Assembly: GCA_964577205.1 (NCBI GenBank)
Contig: CAZNYG010000039.1
Coordinates: 1 to 19,318, forward strand
Reading direction: 5' to 3'
DNA from: CAZNYG01 sp964577205
Lineage (GTDB): Bacteria > Elusimicrobiota > Endomicrobiia > Endomicrobiales > CAIRNS01
Length of the DNA: 19,318 bases
Below the pieces are notes generated by a model that saw nothing but the letters and a program-made list of their open reading frames with translations, made no database searches and had not been told where the DNA came from. Below, piece after piece: positions 14,407-19,318 of this stretch (its first letter is position 1; every line of letters starts with the position of its first letter). A program made the translations under genes and the position numbers.

Positions 14407-15810
14407 TCAGTTACTATCAGTCGGTTTACCGTCTCCTTCTGCGGGAGCGGGAGCAGGCGCTTCGGTTGCCGGCGCTTGCGTTGCCGCGGGCTCAGAAATT
14501 ACCGCGGGAGCAGGCTCATCCGGGAGTGCGGCAGGAGCGGCTGCGGGAACGGTAACTTCATTGACGGGGACTTTCACGTTGCTTCCGTACGCTTTTCCAC
14601 TGGCGTCGCCCCAGCTGAGAGCGACCGTGATCTGGTGGTTCCATTCCGGGATCTGGCCGGCGTAACGTCCGAGTTCATCGCCCCAGAAAGCATAGTCGGC
14701 GCGAAGGCCGAGATACGGGACGCGGATACCCGCGCCGAAAGCCGGATAACCGGAACTGAAGCCGCCGCGCAGGGACATCGGGCCCCAGCGCAGTTCTCCG
14801 CCCATGTGCAGTTTTTTCCAGAAGGTCGCGTCCGTGACGCGTTCGTCCGAACTGGCGAAATCGCGCACGTCGGCAGCCAGGATAAGGCGGTCATGAGTGT
14901 TGATATACCTGCCGGGCCAGAAATAGACTTTCGAAGGCACATACATGGTGCCGACGTTCCACTGTGTTTTGATAAGGCCGTCATAGGCCGGTTTTTCAAG
15001 GTTCCCCTGTTCGGCATTTACCTTGTCGTATGAGATCTTAGTTCCGCCAACGTCGGTAACCTGCAGGCCGAAATTCCATTGTTGATCGTAGTGGTATATG
15101 GCTCCTAAATCGGCGCCGAGGCCTTTTCCCCACTGGAGCTGCGGACTGAAATCTTCCAGGGCGAGCACGGATTTGTCGATCTCTTCTATTTTTCCGCGGG
15201 CTATGTATTTCATTGTGGCGCCGACAGAAACCGATCCCGGGAGATAAGGCACTTCAGAGAACCGGTATGCTATCGGGGCGGCGGCTATAACATCGGCGCT
15301 GCCCTGCAGCGTCACGCTCGGGACGATACTTCTGTTGAACCGGAATCTGATGTCTTCCTGATTGAAAAGTCCGGCCCCCCAGACAAGCGAACGGGAACTT
15401 AAAAGATAACTCAGGTTGGGCAGGCCCGTGCGCAGGCCCGCTTTCAGGGATACGACATTGTTATTAATCCTGTTGATCAGGTCCGCCTGTCGGGAAGCGG
15501 ACAGATTGTTGAAGTTCTTCAGGTCGTTTTCGTTATCCTTGTAGAAATTGTAGAAGTCTATCATGTCGTTCGTGATGTTTATCGGCAGCTCGAACAGGGT
15601 AAAGAGGTTCCCCTGCCGCTGCGTAAGGCCCGCCGGATTGTAAAACACGGCATTCTGATCGTCCGCGACGGCAACGAAAGCGCCGCCCATGCCGAGCGGG
15701 CGTATCCCGCGGATAAATGCCTGCGATTCGTCGGCAGCGCCGGCGATCCCGGTACCGGCCGCGAAGAAAATACTGAGTGCCGCACATAAAATATAAAGAT
15801 ATTTTTTCAT
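14407..15810 (-). CDS. Outer-membrane beta-barrel protein of the PorV/UPF0164/TraF_2 type
   Basis: The 467-residue product has a clear signal peptide (MKKYLYILCAALSIFFAAG, cut near GIAGA-ADE). The mature start holds RGIRPLGMGGAFVAVADDQ and FYNPAGL. This MGGAFxAVADDxxAxxxNPAG pattern is shared by PorV/PorQ-like, UPF0164 and TraF_2 (FadL-like) barrel proteins. Amphipathic beta segments fill the rest, to HQITVALSW near 400. A Pro/Ala/Glu-rich tail of about 65 residues follows (APAALPDEPAPAVI and similar), which is unusual for a barrel. GAGG precedes the ATG. It begins 12 nt after the lipoprotein gene, so the two are co-translated. In T9SS, PorV binds SprA and receives cargo; that role here is inference, since the motif is equally consistent with general FadL-like barrels. 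Confidence 0.75.
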   Translation of the reverse strand: MKKYLYILCAALSIFFAAGTGIAGAADESQAFIRGIRPLGMGGAFVAVADDQNAVFYNPAGLTQRQGNLFTLFELPINITNDMIDFYNFYKDNENDLKNFNNLSASRQADLINRINNNVVSLKAGLRTGLPNLSYLLSSRSLVWGAGLFNQEDIRFRFNRSIVPSVTLQGSADVIAAAPIAYRFSEVPYLPGSVSVGATMKYIARGKIEEIDKSVLALEDFSPQLQWGKGLGADLGAIYHYDQQWNFGLQVTDVGGTKISYDKVNAEQGNLEKPAYDGLIKTQWNVGTMYVPSKVYFWPGRYINTHDRLILAADVRDFASSDERVTDATFWKKLHMGGELRWGPMSLRGGFSSGYPAFGAGIRVPYLGLRADYAFWGDELGRYAGQIPEWNHQITVALSWGDASGKAYGSNVKVPVNEVTVPAAAPAALPDEPAPAVISEPAATQAPATEAPAPAPAEGDGKPTDSN

Positions 15811-15822
15811 GTTTGAACCTCG

Positions 15823-16665
15823 TTAATTGATTTTCGGCACGGTGATCGTTCCGTACACGCTCGCATCGTCATGATAGTCGTTGTAAAGCTGTTTTGCGTC
15901 GTTCATGACCTGCCTTATGGTCGCATCGCTCGCGAGGTTCAGTTTGTTTACCGCGGTTAAAAGGCAGTTATACGCGTTGTAAAGATCGTTCGCGGCCGTG
16001 TTCCAATCGTTGACATTGGGTATTGAAGAATTAACGACCGTTGAGGCGAAATCTGTATCAAGAACAACATATTCGTCCAATAAAAGGGCCGCATGGAGAA
16101 TGTAGCAGAAAGCAAGGTTAATGTTGACATTCGGATCATCGGGCGCTAGCGACCCGTCGGCTCCGCCATTGACGATAAGTGGCAGCCGGTTGGCGCTGAG
16201 GACGTTATTGATCGCGTTCCGGATGGCGGCGATATTTGATAGGATCGTAGATGGCAGGATGTTGGTCCCGGGGTTCGGAGGAGCCACCTGCATTCCTGCT
16301 GAAGCGTAGATCGCTTCGGAAAGGTTCCGGGCCTGGCACGGCGACGAGGGCTGCTGTTTTACGAGGTTTGAAACAAGAGAAGCGATATCAAGCCCCGAGT
16401 TGGCCAGCTCGGCCGAAGCGTAACCGTAAATGGTTTCCGCACTTTTAGGATCGATCTCAAGGAGTTTGTTGTAGTATTCGAGCGCTTTGGCGTACTCTTT
16501 GTTGACGAGGGCCGCGTAAGCGTCCGAAGCCAGCGACTTTGGATCCGATCCGCTTCCCGCGTTGTGTGCCCACGAGAACAGATTCCCTTTGCCACATCCG
16601 GTGAAGACGCATAGCGAACCGGCCAGAAGGGCGGTCAGCATGCCCGCACGAAAGTCAGCCTTCAT
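15823..16665 (-). CDS. TPR-containing lipoprotein
   Basis: I do not recognise a named family. The 280-residue protein begins MKADFRAGMLTALLAGSLCV and has a lipobox FTGC with the lipidated cysteine at 24; Gly at +2 suits outer-membrane sorting. Residues about 44-80 (SDAYAALVNKEYAKALEYYN, then KLLEIDPKSAETIYGYASAE) form one good tetratricopeptide repeat. The remainder is predicted mostly helical and rich in Asn and Ala. Start choice: ATG 16663-16665 has GGAGG 5 nt upstream, whereas the in-frame ATG at 16677 overlaps that site. It is the first gene of the lipoprotein - barrel - M6 protease run. TPR lipoproteins such as SprE/PorW occur in T9SS, but this protein is far smaller and may simply serve as an assembly partner for the barrel. 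Confidence 0.78.
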   Translation of the reverse strand: MKADFRAGMLTALLAGSLCVFTGCGKGNLFSWAHNAGSGSDPKSLASDAYAALVNKEYAKALEYYNKLLEIDPKSAETIYGYASAELANSGLDIASLVSNLVKQQPSSPCQARNLSEAIYASAGMQVAPPNPGTNILPSTILSNIAAIRNAINNVLSANRLPLIVNGGADGSLAPDDPNVNINLAFCYILHAALLLDEYVVLDTDFASTVVNSSIPNVNDWNTAANDLYNAYNCLLTAVNKLNLASDATIRQVMNDAKQLYNDYHDDASVYGTITVPKIN

Positions 16666-16734
16666 ACCTGCCTCCATTGCAGCGTCAGACGCCGCATTTT
16701 CGGGGAGACGGCGCTCCCTGTCCCATCCTTACGA

Positions 16735-16788
16735 ACAAAAAAACAAAAAACCATAGCAGGAGCATATTCGCTATGCCCTGCCATGGTT
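16735..16788 (-). terminator. Intrinsic terminator of metK-ahcY
   Basis: On the minus strand, AACCATGGCAGG pairs with CCTGCTATGGTT (16749-16788), with an inner GCATA/TATGC stem over a GCGAA loop and one bulged T. It is followed directly by TTTTGTTTTTTTG. It lies 40 nt after the ahcY stop, a textbook Rho-independent terminator separating ahcY from the lipoprotein gene. Confidence 0.88.
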
Positions 16789-16827
16789 TCCGAATAGAAA
16801 TGCGCTGTAAAACGATCCACGGAATCG

Positions 16828-18084
16828 TCAGGTCCCTTCCTGCCAGGAGGCAAGATACTTTTTCTGTTCAGGAGTAAGTACGTCTATTGCTATTCCCATC
16901 GCCTTGAGCTTAAGGCGGGCGATCTCCTGATCTATGGCTTCGGGCACAGAATATACCCTTTTCTCAAGCACGTCAGCTTTCTCGATCAGATATTCCGCCG
17001 CGAGCGCCTGGTTGGCGAACGACATATCCATGACGCTGGCCGGATGGCCTTCGGCGGCTGCGAGATTGATAAGGCGGCCTTCTCCAAGAAGGTACACGCG
17101 CCTGCCGTTCTTCAAGATGAATTCATCAACGAACGGACGCGCTTCCCTGACCGTTTTGCTCATCTTCCTGAGGGCTTCGATATTGATCTCGCAGTTGAAA
17201 TGGCCGGAGTTGCAGACGATGGCGCCGTCCTTCATAACCTTGAAATGGCCCTCGTCGACGACGTTAACATCGCCCGTCAGCGTGACGAAAATATCTCCTA
17301 TCGCCGCGGCCTTCTTCATCGGCATGACCACGAATCCGTCCATGCTCGCTTCCAGAGCTTTAAGCGGGTCGATCTCCGTTACAACGACGTTGGAGCCCAT
17401 GCCTTTGGCGCGCATGGCGACGCCTCTGCCGCACCAGCCGTAACCGGCGACGACGAGCGTTTTCCCGGCAAGCAGTATGTTGGTCGCCCGGATGATGCCG
17501 TCAAGCGTCGACTGTCCCGTGCCGTAACGGTTGTCGAAGAGATGTTTGGTCAGCGCGTCGTTGACCGCGACGATGGGATAGGCAAGGACATTGTCCTTTT
17601 CCATCGCGCGCAGGCGAATGACGCCGGTCGTGGTCTCCTCAGAACCGCCGACTATATCCTTCAGCAGCTCTCTGCGGGAACCGATGATGGTGGAAACCAG
17701 GTCGGCGCCGTCATCCATCGTTATATGCGGCTTGTTTTCAAGGACGCCGGCGATGTGACGGTAATAGGTCTTGTTGTCTTCGCCCTTGATGGAGAATGTC
17801 GGAATGCCGAAATCCCTGACAAGGGATGCCGCGACATCATCCTGCGTGGACAGGGGGTTGGAAGCGCAAAGGCGAACGTCCGCTCCGCCTGCCTTGAGGG
17901 TAATGGCCAGATTGGCCGTTTCCGTCGTCACGTGAAGGCAGCAGGCCATGCGGTACCCTTTGAGCGGTTTCTGTTCGCTGAAACGCTCCCGGATCAGACG
18001 AAGGACGGGCATTTCACGTTCGGCCCATTCTATCCTTTTTTTGCCGGTGGCGGCCTGTTTGATATCTTTCACATCGTATTTCAT
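16828..18084 (-). CDS. ahcY: Adenosylhomocysteinase (S-adenosylhomocysteine hydrolase)
   Basis: This cytoplasmic NAD-dependent enzyme splits S-adenosylhomocysteine to adenosine and homocysteine, removing the product inhibitor of methyltransferases. The 418-residue protein is the short bacterial/archaeal form. Motifs in order: CLHVTTETANLAITLKAGGA (about 49-68), ITMDDGADLV (121-130), GGSEETTTGVIRL (146-158), the catalytic-site Lys/Asp in NDALTKHLFDN (K180, D184), NAD-binding GYGWCGRG (214-221), NSGHFNCEI and AAAEGHPASVMDMSF. YGTGQSTLDGI replaces the YGxRES form seen in eukaryotic-type enzymes, as in Thermotoga-like members. The start ATG 18082-18084 has GAGGAGG 5 nt upstream; a longer in-frame start at 18114 would overlap repeat sequence. 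It follows metK by 188 bp in the same pathway. Confidence 0.96.
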   Translation of the reverse strand: MKYDVKDIKQAATGKKRIEWAEREMPVLRLIRERFSEQKPLKGYRMACCLHVTTETANLAITLKAGGADVRLCASNPLSTQDDVAASLVRDFGIPTFSIKGEDNKTYYRHIAGVLENKPHITMDDGADLVSTIIGSRRELLKDIVGGSEETTTGVIRLRAMEKDNVLAYPIVAVNDALTKHLFDNRYGTGQSTLDGIIRATNILLAGKTLVVAGYGWCGRGVAMRAKGMGSNVVVTEIDPLKALEASMDGFVVMPMKKAAAIGDIFVTLTGDVNVVDEGHFKVMKDGAIVCNSGHFNCEINIEALRKMSKTVREARPFVDEFILKNGRRVYLLGEGRLINLAAAEGHPASVMDMSFANQALAAEYLIEKADVLEKRVYSVPEAIDQEIARLKLKAMGIAIDVLTPEQKKYLASWQEGT

Positions 18085-18110
18085 TGGAACCTCCTCATAA
18101 TAAACGGCAG

Positions 18111-18270
18111 GCATTCAGCTATCAGCTTTCTGCAAAAAGGCACGGCTTAAACTGCAACAACGAGCGGTCAGCTGTCAGCATTCAGCAGGGAGGAAATACA
18201 TGTTATACGATTCAAAAAAATACCTTTGATTTTTTGTTGCTGACTACTGACTGCTGATCGCTGAAAGCTA
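18111..18270. repeat. Degenerate CAGC/GCTG repeat clusters between metK and ahcY
   Basis: Three clusters of short CAGC-type units occur at 18111-18133, 18164-18187 and 18237-18270, for example CATTCAGCTATCAGCTTTC, GGTCAGCTGTCAGCATTCAGC split over its parts, and CTGACTGCTGATCGCTGAAA. Units in the last cluster are in inverted orientation to the first two, so long imperfect hairpins are possible in the metK-ahcY transcript. The AT-rich middle (18200-18236) holds no clear promoter. Confidence 0.6.
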
Positions 18271-18272
18271 AT

Positions 18273-19318
18273 TCATATGCCCGCGGCTTTCTTCAGCGCG
18301 GCGGCTTTGTCGGTCTTTTCCCAGGTGAAACCATCACCTTTCTGGCCGAAATGGCCGTAAGACGCGGTGGCCTGATAGATCGGACGGCGCAGTTTGAGGT
18401 GGTCGATGATCCCTCTGGGCGTCAGAGGGAACAGCTTGCGAACGATCGTCCCCATCTTGTCTTCGTCGATGCGGCCCGTTCCCTGCGTATCGATCATGAT
18501 CGATACGGGATCCGCTACACCTATGGCGTACGCGAGCTGCACTGTGCATGTATCAGCAAGGTTCGCGGCCACGATATTCTTGGCTATATAGCGCGCCATG
18601 TAGCAGGCGCTGCGGTCGACCTTCGTGGGATCTTTGCCGGAAAACGCGCCGCCGCCATGGGCCGCCATGCCGCCATACGTGTCAACGATTATCTTGCGGC
18701 CGGTCATGCCGGTATCGGACTGCGGCCCGCCGACGACGAATTTTCCTGTAGGGTTAATGAAATATTTCGTCTTTTTGTCGGCCCATTTACCGATTATCGG
18801 GGTAACGACCGTGTCGATCAGTTCCTGGCGGGCTTTGCCGGTAATCTTTCGTCCGGTGCGGTCAAGGATCTCTTCTGTATGCTGTGTGGATAGGACAACG
18901 GTGTCGACGCGGAACGGTTTGCCGTTCTTGTATTCAACGGTAACCTGTGATTTCCCGTCCGGCCCGAGATACCCGAGGATACCTTTTTTGCGAACCTCGG
19001 TCAAGCGCATCGTCAGGCGGTGCGCGAGCATTATGGGAAGGGGCATAAGTTCAGGCGTCTCCCTGCACGCATAGCCTATCATCAGGCCCTGGTCCCCGGC
19101 ACCGCCAACGTCGACGCCCTGGGCGATGTCGGGCGACTGGGAATGGATGGAGTTCAGTATCGCCGCCGTCTGGCAGTCGAAACCGAATATGGGATCGTTA
19201 TAGCCGATCTCGTTGATGATCCGGCGCGCCACTTTATGCGTATCGACGAAAGCCGAGGTCGTGATCTCGCCCCCGATGATAACAAGACCCATCGTCACGA
19301 AAGTTTCGCACGCGACCC
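18273..19318 (-). CDS. metK: S-adenosylmethionine synthase (5' end outside the window)
   Basis: MetK makes S-adenosylmethionine from methionine and ATP in the cytoplasm. The last 347 codons or so are visible; the frame is open to the right edge with VACETFVTMGLVIIGGEITT, so about 40-50 N-terminal residues, including the HPDK motif, are missing from view. Signatures present are GGAGDQGLMIGYACRET (signature 1), GGGAFSGKDPTKVDRSACYM (signature 2) and the C-terminal ATASYGHFGQ. Nothing suggests damage. It lies directly before ahcY, so SAM production and by-product clearance are probably expressed together. Confidence 0.97.
   Translation of the reverse strand, partial: VACETFVTMGLVIIGGEITTSAFVDTHKVARRIINEIGYNDPIFGFDCQTAAILNSIHSQSPDIAQGVDVGGAGDQGLMIGYACRETPELMPLPIMLAHRLTMRLTEVRKKGILGYLGPDGKSQVTVEYKNGKPFRVDTVVLSTQHTEEILDRTGRKITGKARQELIDTVVTPIIGKWADKKTKYFINPTGKFVVGGPQSDTGMTGRKIIVDTYGGMAAHGGGAFSGKDPTKVDRSACYMARYIAKNIVAANLADTCTVQLAYAIGVADPVSIMIDTQGTGRIDEDKMGTIVRKLFPLTPRGIIDHLKLRRPIYQATASYGHFGQKGDGFTWEKTDKAAALKKAAGI

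Noticed and set aside
16682..16718. Small dyads (GCGTC-A-GACGC and GGGAG/CTCCC) before the lipoprotein gene
   Set aside because: The stems are 5 bp and are expected by chance in GC-rich sequence; no promoter boxes could be tied to them.
17044..18150. 368-codon plus-strand open frame across ahcY
   Set aside because: Antisense to adenosylhomocysteinase with no recognisable motif or start signal; GC-rich codon bias leaves the opposite strand open.
18085..18272. SAM or SAH riboswitch between metK and ahcY
   Set aside because: I looked for the conserved cores and kink-turn/pseudoknot patterns and saw only CAGC-type repeats; a covariance-model search would settle it.

Overview
The window is a compact, moderately GC-rich bacterial segment. 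It carries 12 protein genes, two of them cut by the window edges, and two tRNA genes. The organism is Gram-negative with an outer membrane: it encodes the two LPS-export permeases LptF and LptG, a giant outer-membrane SprA-family protein, a second beta-barrel protein of the PorV/UPF0164/TraF_2 type and a signal-peptidase-II lipoprotein. A SprA relative together with a protease bearing a C-terminal sorting-type domain suggests a lineage in or near the FCB group or one of the poorly cultured phyla that share these families. I cannot name the phylum from sequence alone.

Layout. 1-502 (minus): 5' part of a glycogen/alpha-glucan phosphorylase. 738-3628 (minus): a central-metabolism run gap - pgk - secG - tRNA-Leu(GAG) - tRNA-Gly(GCC), with a strong sigma70-type promoter before gap and a second, apparently leaderless, promoter before secG. 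tpiA, often found between pgk and secG, is absent. 3766-9923 (minus): a SprA-like gene of about 5.4 kb followed 11 nt later by comF. 9924-10270: a 347-bp divergent intergenic region with a 60-bp palindromic repeat and perfect TATAAT boxes on both strands. 10271-12645 (plus): lptF and lptG, separated by a 197-bp spacer with a second copy of the 60-bp palindrome inside a larger inverted repeat. 12659-16665 (minus): TPR lipoprotein - PorV-like barrel - secreted M6 metalloprotease with a FlgD-Ig/T9SS-type C-terminal domain, converging on lptG with only 13 bp between. 16828-19318 (minus): metK (5' end outside the window) and ahcY, two steps of the S-adenosylmethionine cycle, ending in a strong intrinsic terminator.

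How it fits together. Two halves of the window seem to share a theme. The SprA-like protein resembles the translocon of the type IX secretion system (T9SS). About 5 kb away lie a barrel protein loosely like PorV (the SprA partner that shuttles cargo), a TPR lipoprotein, and a protease whose C-terminal end looks like a T9SS sorting domain, i.e. a plausible cargo. LptF/LptG between them serve outer-membrane assembly. No other T9SS parts (PorK/L/M/N, PorT, PorU) are in the window, so a working T9SS-like pathway is an inference. The rest (glgP, gap, pgk, secG, comF, metK, ahcY, tRNAs) is ordinary housekeeping, and its interest lies mainly in the intergenic signals.
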